DNA of 64,000 bases from Flexibacter flexilis DSM 6793 (GCF_900112255.1 NZ_FOLE01000006.1:1-64000), one strand, 5' to 3'. Shown: positions 44,510 to 54,398, counted from the stretch's first letter. The notes: generated from the letters alone by a model not told the origin. Made by a program: numbers and translations.

Positions 44510-45484
44510 ATGAAAAAGTGGAATTTGCTCCTTATTGGGCTGTTGATTTATGGCCAAAGCCTTACGGCTCAGACATTGCTGAGTAATTATGTCAAATATT
44601 TCGGGACGGCCACTTACGCCACCAAACAACTAATTCTCACGCGCCAATTTCAGCGCAACGACAGCCTTTTTTATGTCTGCATCAACCCCCAAAACATTGA
44701 TACATACATTCTCCCAGCCCAACAATTAACCAACCAACAAGCCTCCACATGGCCGCTATTAGTACAAACCTTCAAACAAAGCGCGTATATCCAAGCCATT
44801 GAAGCCGCCTACAACAACGCGAAGATGTTGCAAGATGCGGGCGTAAAACACGGCGACCAACAAGACAAAGGCATTTCGCTTACCATAGATTTGTGTCCTT
44901 CGCACAAGCCATTAGACCGCGTGATTTTTTCTTCTCTCATCAATGAGTTTAAAAATATACAAAAACCTGTTCCCGTAGCCCTTTCGCTTACGGGACGCTT
45001 TTTGCTCACGCACAGCGAAGACATCGCGTGGCTCAAAAATTTGGAAAAAATGGGAGATATCAACATCACGTGGATAAACCACACCTATAATCATCGGTGC
45101 AGCCCAAACATTCCTTTGCGCGAAAACTTTTTGTTAGAACCCAACACCGACGTAAATTTTGAAATATTAGGTACAGAAGTCGCCATGATTCAGGCGGGTT
45201 TGTTGCCGTCGGCTTTTTTCCGATTCCCTGGGCTGGTTTCCGACCAAAAGGTTTTGGATAAAGTGATTTCTTACGGATTAATTCCAGTGGGTAGTGACGC
45301 GTGGTTAGCCAAAGGCCAAGCCATTCACAACGGCAGCATCGTGCTCATACACGGCAACGGTAACGAACCCGTAGGCGTAAAGGATTTTATCAAATTGCTT
45401 CAAACCGAAAAAAAGAAAGTACTTCAAAAGCAATGGCTTCTGTACGATTTGCGCCAAAATCTGGAACAGGAATTTGAACAATAA
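44510..45484 (+). CDS. Polysaccharide deacetylase-like (NodB fold) secreted protein
   Basis: A secreted 324-residue protein with signal peptide (MKKWNLLLIGLLIYGQSLTA) and a NodB-type domain from about residue 120. The metal motifs are ISLTIDLCPS (D127; the usual TFDDG has two Asp, here the pair is D-L-C), then NHTYNH (H191, H195) and FFRFPGL (R238-P240). GSDAWL and VLIHGN complete the later motifs. The atypical first motif (one Asp, then LC) occurs in a subset of this family, so I read it as probably active on an N- or O-acetylated glycan, with moderate confidence. The N-terminal 110 residues are an unassigned domain. Preceded by a phased repeat array and followed by a strong terminator; monocistronic. 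Confidence 0.82.
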   Translation: MKKWNLLLIGLLIYGQSLTAQTLLSNYVKYFGTATYATKQLILTRQFQRNDSLFYVCINPQNIDTYILPAQQLTNQQASTWPLLVQTFKQSAYIQAIEAAYNNAKMLQDAGVKHGDQQDKGISLTIDLCPSHKPLDRVIFSSLINEFKNIQKPVPVALSLTGRFLLTHSEDIAWLKNLEKMGDINITWINHTYNHRCSPNIPLRENFLLEPNTDVNFEILGTEVAMIQAGLLPSAFFRFPGLVSDQKVLDKVISYGLIPVGSDAWLAKGQAIHNGSIVLIHGNGNEPVGVKDFIKLLQTEKKKVLQKQWLLYDLRQNLEQEFEQ

Positions 45485-45492
45485 ACCACGTA

Positions 45493-45534
45493 ACCAAAAG
45501 AGCACGTCCAATCGCTTGAACGTGCTCTTTTGGT
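45493..45534. terminator. Bidirectional terminator, deacetylase / aspS
   Basis: ACCAAAAGAGCACGT (45493-45507) pairs with its perfect complement at 45520-45534. It lies between convergent genes. Confidence 0.9.
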
Positions 45535-45556
45535 ATTATAAAATCGTAGTTGCAAC

Positions 45557-47344
45557 TTAGGCCACTGGCAATTTTACGGCGATGGCCAATTCGTTGAGTT
45601 GTTGCTCTGCGATTGGCGAAGGCGTATCTATCATCACGTCGCGGCCTGCGTTGTTTTTTGGGAAGGCGATAAAGTCGCGGATAGAATCCGAACCGCCAAA
45701 CAACGAACACAAACGGTCGAAACCAAACGCAATACCACCGTGTGGCGGCGCACCGTACTCGAAGGCTTCCATCAAGAAACCAAACTGTTTGCGTGCTTCC
45801 TCTGGCGTAAAACCCAAACGGTCAAACATCAACTCTTGTACTTTGCGGTCGTGAATACGAATAGAACCGCCGCCCACTTCTACGCCATTGATTACCAAAT
45901 CGTAAGCGTTGGCACGAATCGCGCCTGGGTCAGTTTCCAAGAACTGCATATCTTCAGGCTTAGGCGAGGTGAACGGGTGGTGCATGGCAAACCAACGGTT
46001 TTCGTCTTCGTTCCATTCCAACAACGGGAAGTCCAACACCCACAACACCGCATATTTATTTTTGTCGCGAAGGCCTAAACGGTTGCCCATTTCCAAACGC
46101 AATTCGTTGAGTTGCTTGCGTGCTTTGTCGGTTTCGCCCGAAAGAACGAGCATCAAATCGCCAGGTTCTGCGCCCATGCGTTCTGCCCATGCTTTCAAGT
46201 CGGCTTCGCTATAAAATTTATCTACCGAAGATTTTAATGTTCCGTCTGCACCATAACGCACATAAATCAAGCCTTTTGCGCCGATTTGCGGACGTTTCAC
46301 AAAGTCGGTTAGTTCGTCGAGTTGCTTGCGTGTGTATTCGGCACAACCTTTGGCACAAATACCCACCACAATTTGCGCATCTTCAAACACTTGAAAGTTT
46401 TTGCCCGAAACCAAATCGCTCAATTCTTGGCCATAACGCACAGGCGATTTTAGCTCTACGAATTTCATTTCAAAACGCAAATCTGGTTTGTCCGAACCGT
46501 AAAACTTCATGGCATAATCGTAAGAAATGCGTTGAACACTTTCTAAATCAATGCCTTTGATTTGTTTGAATAAATGGCGTGTAAGTCCTTCAAACGTATT
46601 TAAAATGTCTTCTTGTGTAATGAAAGACATTTCGCAGTCTATTTGTGTAAATTCTGGTTGGCGGTCGGCGCGTAAATCTTCGTCGCGGAAACATTTCACG
46701 ATTTGGAAATAACGGTCGAAGCCCGACACCATCAACAATTGTTTGAAAGTTTGGGGCGACTGTGGCAAAGCGTAAAATTCCCCTGCTTGCATACGGCTCG
46801 GCACAACAAAATCGCGTGCGCCTTCTGGCGTAGATTTGATAAGTACAGGCGTTTCTACTTCCAAAAAGTTTTGGCTGTCCAAGTAGCTGCGCACGGCTTG
46901 CGCCATTTTGTGACGAAGCTCAAGGTTACGACGTACCACACCACGACGCAAATCTAAGTATCTGTATTTCATGCGAATATCGTCGCCGCCGTCTGTCTCG
47001 TCTTCGATAAGGAAAGGGGGCAATTTGGCAGGATTCAGCACATTGATTTCTTGTGCTTGTATCTCGATATGGCCTGTCGGAATTTTGTCGTTTTTGGAAG
47101 CGCGTTCCACTACTTTACCCGAAACCGCTACCACAAACTCGCGTCCAAGTTGGCGAGCCGCCTCCACGATGGGAGTAGGTGTGTAGCTTTCATCTAAAAT
47201 AATTTGAGTAATCCCGTAGCGGTCGCGTAAGTCTATCCAAATCAAGCCGCCTTTGTCGCGTATTTTCTGAACCCAACCACAAAGCGTAACGGACTGGCCG
47301 ATATGTTCGGGGCGCAACTGGCCGCAAGTATGAGTGCGTAGCAT
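45557..47344 (-). CDS. aspS: Aspartyl-tRNA synthetase
   Basis: Charges tRNA-Asp. The 595 residues show the bacterial type: N-terminal OB-fold ([23 protein letters not shown]), class II motif 1 ([22 protein letters not shown]), motif 2 ([23 protein letters not shown]), the bacterial GAD insertion, and motif 3 ([11 protein letters not shown]). Length matches bacterial AspRS. No Asn-ladder enzymes are adjacent, so discriminating or non-discriminating mode cannot be told. Monocistronic, with a -7 element about 80 bp upstream. Confidence 0.97.
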   Translation of the reverse strand: MLRTHTCGQLRPEHIGQSVTLCGWVQKIRDKGGLIWIDLRDRYGITQIILDESYTPTPIVEAARQLGREFVVAVSGKVVERASKNDKIPTGHIEIQAQEINVLNPAKLPPFLIEDETDGGDDIRMKYRYLDLRRGVVRRNLELRHKMAQAVRSYLDSQNFLEVETPVLIKSTPEGARDFVVPSRMQAGEFYALPQSPQTFKQLLMVSGFDRYFQIVKCFRDEDLRADRQPEFTQIDCEMSFITQEDILNTFEGLTRHLFKQIKGIDLESVQRISYDYAMKFYGSDKPDLRFEMKFVELKSPVRYGQELSDLVSGKNFQVFEDAQIVVGICAKGCAEYTRKQLDELTDFVKRPQIGAKGLIYVRYGADGTLKSSVDKFYSEADLKAWAERMGAEPGDLMLVLSGETDKARKQLNELRLEMGNRLGLRDKNKYAVLWVLDFPLLEWNEDENRWFAMHHPFTSPKPEDMQFLETDPGAIRANAYDLVINGVEVGGGSIRIHDRKVQELMFDRLGFTPEEARKQFGFLMEAFEYGAPPHGGIAFGFDRLCSLFGGSDSIRDFIAFPKNNAGRDVMIDTPSPIAEQQLNELAIAVKLPVA

Positions 47345-47425
47345 CGAATGTATGTATTTTTTGTTAGAATAAAAGTAACTGAAAATGTGAGCTTTGGAAG
47401 TTTGAATTTAGTTTCCAAAGGGCTG

Positions 47426-47433
47426 CAAATATA
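47426..47433 (-). promoter_or_regulatory. -7 element of aspS
   Basis: TATATTTG on the minus strand, about 82 bp before the ATG. No clear -33 element. Confidence 0.5.
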
Positions 47434-47493
47434 ATAAAATCCTGAAGAAAGTTTAATGTTGAATTGCTTTCTAAAACAGAGATTTTTGGCCAA

Positions 47494-47527
47494 CAAAAAA
47501 GCGCAGACACCCGAAAGTATCTGCGCT
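47494..47527 (-). terminator. Terminator of the second TonB receptor gene
   Basis: AGCGCAGA (47500-47507) pairs with TCTGCGCT (47520-47527) with a short extension; on the minus strand it is followed by TTTTTT. Confidence 0.85.
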
Positions 47528-47557
47528 CAATAGGATAGCATTTAAAAGCTGTTGTTT

Positions 47558-49837
47558 TTAGAACGTAAAGTTCGCGCCAATGGCTGGCAAAATCGGCAAT
47601 TGGTTTTTGCGCGAATAGCTTACGCGGTCAAAATAGAACAAATTTTTGCGGTCGTACACGTTGGTAATGCTGGCCACAACTTCTAAGTTAGTATTTTTCG
47701 AGAACTCAAATTTCTTTTTGGCCGAAACGTCTAAGCGATGATAATACGGCAAACGGCCTTTGTTGAAATCGGCCATCGTACCATAATAAATACCTAAGTT
47801 GCCATTGCTTGTACCAATATTGGTATTGATACCGTCTGGCATACTTTGGTTTTCATAGTAGGCTTGTGTTTGGGTGAAGGGGAAGCCCGAACCGAAATTC
47901 CAGCGTACATCAAACTCCAAATCTTTTTTGCGGCCAGTGGTGTACGAAGCCAACAAGTTGATGTTGTGGCGGCGGTCAAAGTTCGGATTGTAGGTTACGT
48001 TACCAAAAGTTCTATCCACTTTGGCATAGGAGTAAGCACCTTGAAAATAAAACCTATCGTAGTCGTATTTTACCATTACGTCTATACCACGCGCTTTACT
48101 TTTTTCCATGATAAAGTCAGGATCAGAGGTATAAAGTTTGTTGCGGTTTACGTTGATATATTGGTTAAAATCTTTGATATAAGGCTCAATATCAACGGTT
48201 AAGTTTTCATTCAAGTCAATTTCTACACCACCAATAAGATGTCTGGCCAACTGCAAATTTTTGTTGATGGTATTGCCGTTGCCGTCCACCACAGTAGTCG
48301 GAGAGGAGATGAAGCCATAGAACAAATTCACTACGTCGCGGTCAGATTGTGCCGAAAATAAGTTTTGGCTATACAAACCTGTGGCTGCTTTCAAGCGAAT
48401 TTTATCCGTGAAATTATACTTCACACCCAAGCGCGGTTCTGGCGAAATCGTATTAAGCGATGAATAATATTGTACACGGAAACCCATGTCTATTACATAG
48501 CGTGTCTTTACGAAGCGATACTTGGCATAGCCAAACATTTCGGTATTGTATTCGGTATCCAAGCCCGTAAGTGTTGTGTTATTTCCCAACACCCCGAAAC
48601 CATACTTCATCTCACTGCGGTCAATGAAATACGAAAAATCAAGGCCGCCATTAAAACCACCAACCGTACTTTCGCGCGTGAGCGCACCTGTTTGTTTTAC
48701 TTTGTATTGAGAATAAGCAAAATTACCGCTGATAAGCGTAGAAGTACCTGGAGGTAAAAGGATAAAGTTTGTACCGCCTCCCGATGAGTTCCAGTTGTAG
48801 TCAGCATTGTTTCCCAAAGATGATTTATCCGTGAAATTGAATCCAAACAAACTGATTTTGCTACCATTGCCTGCGGCAAAAGTCGTTTTTCCGTAAATAT
48901 CTGTAAATCCGAAAGGCAAGCCTTCGTTTTTGTCGCCTGCGTAAGGGTAAAGAGCTTTAGAGCTTTTATCTAAATAAGAAGTACGGGCACTGAGCACAAA
49001 AGAAGAGCTTCCGCCTTCTTCGGTGGCATTGTCTTTCGCTTTTACAATCGGGCCTTCGAGCATCAACTTAGCTGTAAAGGGGTTGAGCGACGCTTTTCCG
49101 CCAAAACGCTTTTTGTTACCGTCGTTGGTGCGCACGTCCATTACGGCAGAAGCTCTTCCGCCATAGTCTGCGCCAAAACCGCCAGTATAAATGTCGGCGT
49201 TTTTGATAATGTCTGTATCAAAAACCGAAAACAAACCAATGGAATGGAAAGGATTGTAGATAACCATACCGTCAAGTAGTACCAAATTTTGCACGGGCGA
49301 GCCGCCTCGAATATACAATTGGCCACCTTGGTCACCCGTCGAAACTACACCAGGGAGCGTTTGGAGGTATTGTGCCAGGTCAGGCTCTGCGCCAACTGAT
49401 GGCAAAATCTTGATTTCGCGCGGTGTAACTTTGGTTACAGAAGTATTAATAGTAGTCTGACGCGCTTGTTTTTGCTTGTTTACGACTACTTCTACGGCAG
49501 TAAGCTCTTTGATGTGCTCTTTGATACGGAGTTTTTTTGTCAAAATCTCACCAGCTTTAAGCGTAATGGGAATTTGGACAGTATCATAATTTAATGCAGT
49601 AGCCATGAGCACATAGTTTCCCGCAGGAATTTTATTGATAGAATAAAAGCCGTTTACGTCGGTAGTTGCGCCATAACGTGTGCCTTTCAGATACACATTA
49701 GTAAAAAGAATTGGCTCTTCGCTGGCTGCGTCGAGCAAAAAGCCGCGTACTTCAGCATTTTGAGCAGATAATGTTTGGCCAAACATTATCATCGCTACTA
49801 AGCCGAAGCCAAGCAATCGTAGTTTTTGAATCAACAT
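47558..49837 (-). CDS. TonB-dependent receptor with carboxypeptidase-like domain
   Basis: Outer membrane receptor of 759 residues. Signal peptide ending at LSAQ, then a CarboxypepD_reg-like domain (about 28-115; VRGFLLDAASEEPILFTNVYLKG, GFYSINKIPAGNYVL), a plug (LPSVGAEPDLAQYLQTLPGV, QLYIRGGSPVQNLVLLDGM, YTGGFGADYGGRASAVMDV) and a barrel ending in IGANFTF. This three-part layout is the common Bacteroidota form. No SusD homologue is adjacent, so it is not a polysaccharide-utilisation pair; the ligand is unknown. Confidence 0.94.
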   Translation of the reverse strand: MLIQKLRLLGFGLVAMIMFGQTLSAQNAEVRGFLLDAASEEPILFTNVYLKGTRYGATTDVNGFYSINKIPAGNYVLMATALNYDTVQIPITLKAGEILTKKLRIKEHIKELTAVEVVVNKQKQARQTTINTSVTKVTPREIKILPSVGAEPDLAQYLQTLPGVVSTGDQGGQLYIRGGSPVQNLVLLDGMVIYNPFHSIGLFSVFDTDIIKNADIYTGGFGADYGGRASAVMDVRTNDGNKKRFGGKASLNPFTAKLMLEGPIVKAKDNATEEGGSSSFVLSARTSYLDKSSKALYPYAGDKNEGLPFGFTDIYGKTTFAAGNGSKISLFGFNFTDKSSLGNNADYNWNSSGGGTNFILLPPGTSTLISGNFAYSQYKVKQTGALTRESTVGGFNGGLDFSYFIDRSEMKYGFGVLGNNTTLTGLDTEYNTEMFGYAKYRFVKTRYVIDMGFRVQYYSSLNTISPEPRLGVKYNFTDKIRLKAATGLYSQNLFSAQSDRDVVNLFYGFISSPTTVVDGNGNTINKNLQLARHLIGGVEIDLNENLTVDIEPYIKDFNQYINVNRNKLYTSDPDFIMEKSKARGIDVMVKYDYDRFYFQGAYSYAKVDRTFGNVTYNPNFDRRHNINLLASYTTGRKKDLEFDVRWNFGSGFPFTQTQAYYENQSMPDGINTNIGTSNGNLGIYYGTMADFNKGRLPYYHRLDVSAKKKFEFSKNTNLEVVASITNVYDRKNLFYFDRVSYSRKNQLPILPAIGANFTF

Positions 49838-49873
49838 TGTAAATGAGAAGGTGTTAGTAAATAAACTTAGCTA

Positions 49874-49881
49874 CAAAGTTA
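49874..49881 (-). promoter_or_regulatory. -7 element of the TonB receptor gene
   Basis: TAACTTTG on the minus strand, about 37 bp before the ATG at 49837. No clear -33. Confidence 0.5.
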
Positions 49882-50004
49882 ACCAAAAAATATAAATGTT
49901 ATTTTAATCTGCGCATTTTAAAACGTTGCAAGAATACTCAAATAATAAAAATAGATTAAAAAAGAAGTGGTTGGTTAGCTATATTTTGTATTTTATAAAT
50001 ATTT

Positions 50005-50034
50005 TTTGAAAATAGCGCAGTTCGGCTATCTTTG
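50005..50034 (+). promoter_or_regulatory. Promoter of the GT4 glycosyltransferase gene
   Basis: TTTG (50005-50008), 18 bp, TATCTTTG (50027-50034): full consensus; leader about 44 nt. Confidence 0.8.
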
Positions 50035-50084
50035 GAGAATCAAATTTTTGGTTAATACAATCTCCTACTAACCTTCCGATTGCT

Positions 50085-51410
50085 ATGCAGCAGACAAACC
50101 CGTTACGCGTTTTAATGTTGGGTTGGGAATATCCGCCCATTGTGGCTGGAGGTTTGGGTATGGCGTGTTATGGCCTTACCAAAGCCTTGAGCCAGTACGT
50201 ACACATTACCCTAATTCTGCCGCGCAAAGAAATTGTAATGCCTACCCCTTCTCACGTAGATATTATTGGGCTTAATACTATTGGGCTTGCGCCTGAAGCT
50301 ACGCCAACAAATCCTATTTGTTACGAAGAAATTACTCAAGAAGTATATTATGCTGCTGCCCCCGACGACCTGAATCCGTATCCCGTAAGTATTGGTTACA
50401 CGGAAATAGTACAGCCCGAAGCACTGCCTTTCACCGACTTTTCGCAGGTACGTGCGCTTTACAATACACCCGAACCTTACGGAGCCAACATTATGGAGAA
50501 AGTCGCCACTTATACAGAAATCGTTACGCAGTTGGCCGCAGACAAGCAGTTTGACGTGATACACGCCCACGACTGGATTACTTATCCCGCCGCTATGCAG
50601 ATACACGAGGCAACAGGCAAGCCCTTATTTTTGCACGTACATTCTTTAGAAACCGACCGCATCGGCACGCAAGCCAAATACGAGTACGGCCTTAATGCCG
50701 TTTATGACATCGAACGCCAAGCCATGCACAAAGCGACGCTTATATTTCCTGTCAGCAATTACACAAAACAATGCGCTATGGCACATTATGACGTTCCTAC
50801 TGACAAATTTCGTGTGGTTTATAACGGCATAGATGCGCACACATTCCCTACTCGAAGCGGCAATAATCATTCTACCAAAGAAAAAACAGTGCTGTTTTTG
50901 GGGCGAATTACTTACCAGAAAGGCCCTGTTTTCATGGCAGAAACCGCGATGAAAGTATTACAAAAATACCAAAATGTGCGGTTTGTGGTGGCGGGTATCG
51001 GCGACAAATTAGACGAGTTAAAACAAATCACGGAAACTTGTGGTATCGCCGACCGCTTTGTTTTTACGGGTTTTTTACCCAAAGAAAAAGTAGCCGAAGT
51101 CTTGGCCGAAACCGATGTATATTTTATGCCGTCTGTTTCTGAGCCGTTTGGGTTGTCGGCACTGGAAGCCGTGCAAGCAGGCATTCCAAGTGTACTTTCG
51201 CGGCAGTCGGGCGTGGCCGAAGTATTGCCGCATACGCTCCAAGCAGATTATTCGGATACCGACCGTTTCGCCAACTATATTTATGCGTTGCTCAACTATG
51301 GCGCATTGCGTATGGAATTGTCTAGAGCTTCTGCCGCTGATGCCAACCAATTAAGTTGGAAACGTGCCGCGTATAATGTGTTACGGGCTTATGCAGAAGT
51401 ATTGAGTTGA
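50085..51410 (+). CDS. GT4-family glycosyltransferase, starch-synthase-like
   Basis: A cytosolic GT-B retaining glycosyltransferase of 441 residues. N-terminal motif VLMLGWEYPPIVAGGLGMACYGLTK resembles the KxGGL region of starch/glycogen synthases, followed by FDVIHAHDWIT and PLFLHVHSLETDR. The donor-side has VLFLGRITYQKGPVFMAETA, FVFTGFLPKEKV and the retaining-enzyme EX7E pattern in MPSVSEPFGLSALEAVQAGIP. Alpha-glucan synthesis is a fair guess given the N-terminal motif, and a GT3 glycogen synthase lies elsewhere in this window, but the genes are not adjacent. Single gene with full promoter and a terminator. Confidence 0.85.
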   Translation: MQQTNPLRVLMLGWEYPPIVAGGLGMACYGLTKALSQYVHITLILPRKEIVMPTPSHVDIIGLNTIGLAPEATPTNPICYEEITQEVYYAAAPDDLNPYPVSIGYTEIVQPEALPFTDFSQVRALYNTPEPYGANIMEKVATYTEIVTQLAADKQFDVIHAHDWITYPAAMQIHEATGKPLFLHVHSLETDRIGTQAKYEYGLNAVYDIERQAMHKATLIFPVSNYTKQCAMAHYDVPTDKFRVVYNGIDAHTFPTRSGNNHSTKEKTVLFLGRITYQKGPVFMAETAMKVLQKYQNVRFVVAGIGDKLDELKQITETCGIADRFVFTGFLPKEKVAEVLAETDVYFMPSVSEPFGLSALEAVQAGIPSVLSRQSGVAEVLPHTLQADYSDTDRFANYIYALLNYGALRMELSRASAADANQLSWKRAAYNVLRAYAEVLS

Positions 51411-51561
51411 AATTGGTAATATTATATTTATTTCAAAAATCAACAAGTTGTGAATGTGATTTTTGATTATTTCATTGTGTGTAAGTCTATGATTAAGAAA
51501 AACAACAATCTTATTTGTGGCAAAATCACAGATTGAATAGGAGGAGGGCGGGAGCAGAATA

Positions 51562-51601
51562 AAAACGGGGTTCGGTACAATCAAGCACCGAACCCCGTTT
51601 T
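51562..51601. terminator. Bidirectional terminator, GT4 / M13 peptidase
   Basis: AAAACGGGGTTCGGT (51562-51576) pairs perfectly with its complement at 51587-51601; convergent genes on both sides. Confidence 0.93.
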
Positions 51602-51622
51602 ATTTATCTAAAAACCAGCCAA

Positions 51623-53680
51623 TTACCAAATAACGGCGCGGTCTTTTTCTGGCTTAAACATGGCATCGCCTTCTTTTACGCCGAAAGCATCATAAAACTG
51701 CTTCATGTTCGACAACGGCCCCAACACACGGAATTTGCCTGGTGAGTGTGGGTCGGTGCGTACCTGTTGGCTCAAATATTCTGGTGTTGCATTGTTTGCC
51801 CACACCTGCGCGAAACCAATAAAGAAACGTTGTTCAGGCGTGAAACCGTCTATCTTTTTGTGTTCTTTACCTTTCAAAGAAAGTTGGTAAGCTTCATAAG
51901 CAACCGTAAGGCCACACAAATCGGCAATGTTTTCGCCCAAAGTCAATTCGCCGTTTACGTGCAAGCTATCCGATATTTTGAAGTCGTTAAATTGTTTTAC
52001 CAAAATAGCTGTTTTTGCTTTAAACTTCTCGTTGTCAGACTTATTCCACCAGTTTTTCAAGTTGCCGTCTTTGTCGAATTGGCTACCTTGGTCGTCAAAA
52101 CCGTGCGAAAGTTCGTGACCAATTACCGCCCCGATAGCACCGTAGTTGGTTGCGTCGTCGGCTTGTGGGTCGAAGAATGGCGGTTGCATGATGGCCGCAG
52201 GGAACACGATTTCGTTCAACAACGGATTGTAATACGCGTTTACGGTTTGCGGTGTCATGCCCCATTCGGTGCGGTCGATAGGCTTGCCCCATTTCGCTAC
52301 TTGGAACTCATGCTCTTTGTAAGCAGTGTTCAGGTAGTTGCCCCAATACGCATCAGGTTTGATTTGCAAATCCGAATAATCGCGCCATTTGTCTGGGTAG
52401 CCCAGTTTGCGCGTAAACGAAGCCAATTTTTCTTGTGCTTTGACTTTGGTCGAATCGCTCATCCAATCCAATTTCTCGATACGCACTTTGAAAGCTGCCG
52501 TCAGGTTGTCCACCAACTCATTTACGCGTTTTTTAGACTCTGGCGTAAAGGCGCGTTTCACGTATTCTTGCGCTACCAACTCGCCAATTTGGTGGTTCGC
52601 TGAGCTGATAACACGCTTCCAACGTGGTTTCATTTCTTTTGTACCCGAAAGAACGGTTTCATAGAAATAGAAATTTTGCTTTTCTAAAGCTGCCGTAAGT
52701 TTGTTGGCTGCGCCGTCGAGCAAATGCCATTTCAAGTACGTTTGCAAATCAGCCACAGGAACGGTTTTCACGGCTTTGTTCAAATGCTCCATGAAAAGCG
52801 GCTGCGCTACTACGATTTCTTGCAAATTTTTCAATCCCAAACCATTGAAATATGCATCCCAATTCAGATTTGGGGTGCTTTTCTTAAAGTCTGCGAAAGT
52901 TTTTTTGTTGTATTGTTTTTCGATGTCGCGCAATTCTACCGCACCCATCGACACTTTGGCCAATTCTGTTTCAAACGCTAAAACGGTTTTGGCGTTGGCT
53001 TCTGCGGTTTTGGCATCTGTACCCGCCAACTCAAACATTTTGGCGATGTGCTTCACGTATTCAGCGCGGTATTTTTTGGATTCAGAATCTTGGTTAAGAT
53101 AATAATCCTTTTCGGGTAAGCCCAAACCGCCCTGACCGATGTAGGTAATGTAACGGTCGCTTTGTTTTACGTCTTGCTCCACATACGCGCCCCAAAGTCC
53201 GCCGATGCCGTGCGAGTGCGCAAAGGCCAACCAATTCATCACGTCGTCTGGCGTTTTGATGGCCGCGATTTGGTCAAGTTGTGGCTGTATTGGGCTAATG
53301 CCTAATTTTTCGCGCAAAGTTGTGTCCATAGACGCTTTGTAGAAATCGCCTACTTTTTGCGTAACCGAACCAGCCGCCGCGTTTTTGTCGGCTGCCGCTT
53401 CTTCAAGGATAGAACGCAAAAGCGTTTTGTTCGATTCATCGATGGCGTGGAAACTCGTCCAGCTACTTTCGGTGCTTGGTACAGGATTGTTTTTTACCCA
53501 ACCGCCGTTGGCAAACGTATAAAAATCGGTACGAGGCGAAACAGTCGTGTCCATGTTGGCCAGCGCAACGCCTTTGGTAGTGGCTGCGGTTTCCTCTTTT
53601 TTCTCCGAAGGGCTACAAGCCGCCATGGCGAAGGCCAATGCCGCTACCCAAATTTTGTAATTAGTTGTGCTATGATTCAT
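51623..53680 (-). CDS. pepO: M13 (neprilysin/PepO-like) zinc metallopeptidase
   Basis: An exported zinc endopeptidase of 685 residues. The signal peptide ends at a possible lipobox (AMAAC, Cys22), although position -3 is not canonical. The N-terminal M13 domain begins PRTDFYTFANGGWVKNNP. The catalytic domain has NAYYNPLLNEIVFPAAIMQPP, HELSH (522-526) with GFDDQG after it, GENIADLCG (third ligand E583) and the terminal KDRAVIW, matching the CxxW-type end of neprilysins. All catalytic residues are present. Single gene. Confidence 0.94.
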   Translation of the reverse strand: MNHSTTNYKIWVAALAFAMAACSPSEKKEETAATTKGVALANMDTTVSPRTDFYTFANGGWVKNNPVPSTESSWTSFHAIDESNKTLLRSILEEAAADKNAAAGSVTQKVGDFYKASMDTTLREKLGISPIQPQLDQIAAIKTPDDVMNWLAFAHSHGIGGLWGAYVEQDVKQSDRYITYIGQGGLGLPEKDYYLNQDSESKKYRAEYVKHIAKMFELAGTDAKTAEANAKTVLAFETELAKVSMGAVELRDIEKQYNKKTFADFKKSTPNLNWDAYFNGLGLKNLQEIVVAQPLFMEHLNKAVKTVPVADLQTYLKWHLLDGAANKLTAALEKQNFYFYETVLSGTKEMKPRWKRVISSANHQIGELVAQEYVKRAFTPESKKRVNELVDNLTAAFKVRIEKLDWMSDSTKVKAQEKLASFTRKLGYPDKWRDYSDLQIKPDAYWGNYLNTAYKEHEFQVAKWGKPIDRTEWGMTPQTVNAYYNPLLNEIVFPAAIMQPPFFDPQADDATNYGAIGAVIGHELSHGFDDQGSQFDKDGNLKNWWNKSDNEKFKAKTAILVKQFNDFKISDSLHVNGELTLGENIADLCGLTVAYEAYQLSLKGKEHKKIDGFTPEQRFFIGFAQVWANNATPEYLSQQVRTDPHSPGKFRVLGPLSNMKQFYDAFGVKEGDAMFKPEKDRAVIW

Positions 53681-53886
53681 TTATGAAATGAAAAGGGTTT
53701 TGTTGTTATTTTGAATAGACTATTCGATAATAGTTTGCAAAATAATGAAAAACCCACACAGCAAAATATTATTTGGCCATTAGCGGCAAAAAAAGGGTAT
53801 AAGCGGCATTTTTCATGGGAAATTGGTTTTTCTGTAATCGCCTGTTGCACAAAGTATTGTATTTTATTTAATAAGAATATTTAAAA

Positions 53887-53924
53887 TATGTGTACTTATT
53901 ATTTGAATATAATAAGTACACATA
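53887..53924. promoter_or_regulatory. Palindromic operator over the MarR-operon promoter
   Basis: A perfect 16-bp inverted repeat, TATGTGTACTTATTAT at 53887-53902 and its complement at 53909-53924, with a 6-nt spacer. A third half-site ATAATAAGTG lies at 53939-53948, 30 bp beyond the second. The repeat embraces the -33 element and the promoter spacer, so a bound protein would block RNA polymerase. Expected ligand: the MarR protein of the same operon. Confidence 0.8.
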
Positions 53925-53933
53925 ATATATTTG
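53902..53933 (+). promoter_or_regulatory. Promoter of the SRPBCC-EVE-MarR operon
   Basis: TTTG (53902-53905), 20 bp, TATATTTG (53926-53933). The leader is about 40 nt to the ATG at 53979. The right arm of the palindrome lies wholly between the two elements. Confidence 0.75.
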
Positions 53934-53978
53934 TATATATAATAAGTGATAAAACAAAAAAAACAAACAACTAAAATT

Positions 53979-54398
53979 ATGTGGACAAAATCGTATAGCA
54001 CCGTAACGAACGCCGTAACAAAAGAACAAATTTGGAAATTGTTTGCCGACGTGGACAACTGGCACACATGGGACGAAGGCGTAGAATTTGCCAAACTTCA
54101 TGGCCAATTTCAGGAAGGAACTTTCTTTACTTTGAAACCAAAAGGAGGCCCGAAAGTAAAAATTGAGTTGGTGCAGGTAGAAGAAAATAAAGTTTTTATG
54201 GATTTGACGCGTTTCCCGTTGGCCAAAATGTACGGAGAGCACACGTTTGAAGATACGCCCGAAGGCCTGAAAATCACGATTACGATGCGTGTGGAAGGTT
54301 TGCTCAAAGCCTTATGGATAAAATTAGTGGCGCAAGATATTGTGAATAACTTGCCGAAAGATGTTGAAAATCAGACAAAAGCAGCCAGTAAATTATGA
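53979..54398 (+). CDS. SRPBCC (polyketide cyclase/START-like) protein
   Basis: A small cytosolic protein of 139 residues with the SRPBCC helix-grip fold: SYSTVTNAVTKEQIWKLFADVDNW at the start, curved sheet segments (GTFFTLKPKGGPKVKIELVQVE; HTFEDTPEGLKITITMRVEG), and a long C-terminal helix. Such proteins bind hydrophobic ligands. Start at 53979 (ATG) rather than 53946 because the upstream codon is nearer the promoter and adds Lys-rich sequence. Its TGA overlaps the ATG of the EVE gene (ATGA). Confidence 0.85.
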   Translation: MWTKSYSTVTNAVTKEQIWKLFADVDNWHTWDEGVEFAKLHGQFQEGTFFTLKPKGGPKVKIELVQVEENKVFMDLTRFPLAKMYGEHTFEDTPEGLKITITMRVEGLLKALWIKLVAQDIVNNLPKDVENQTKAASKL

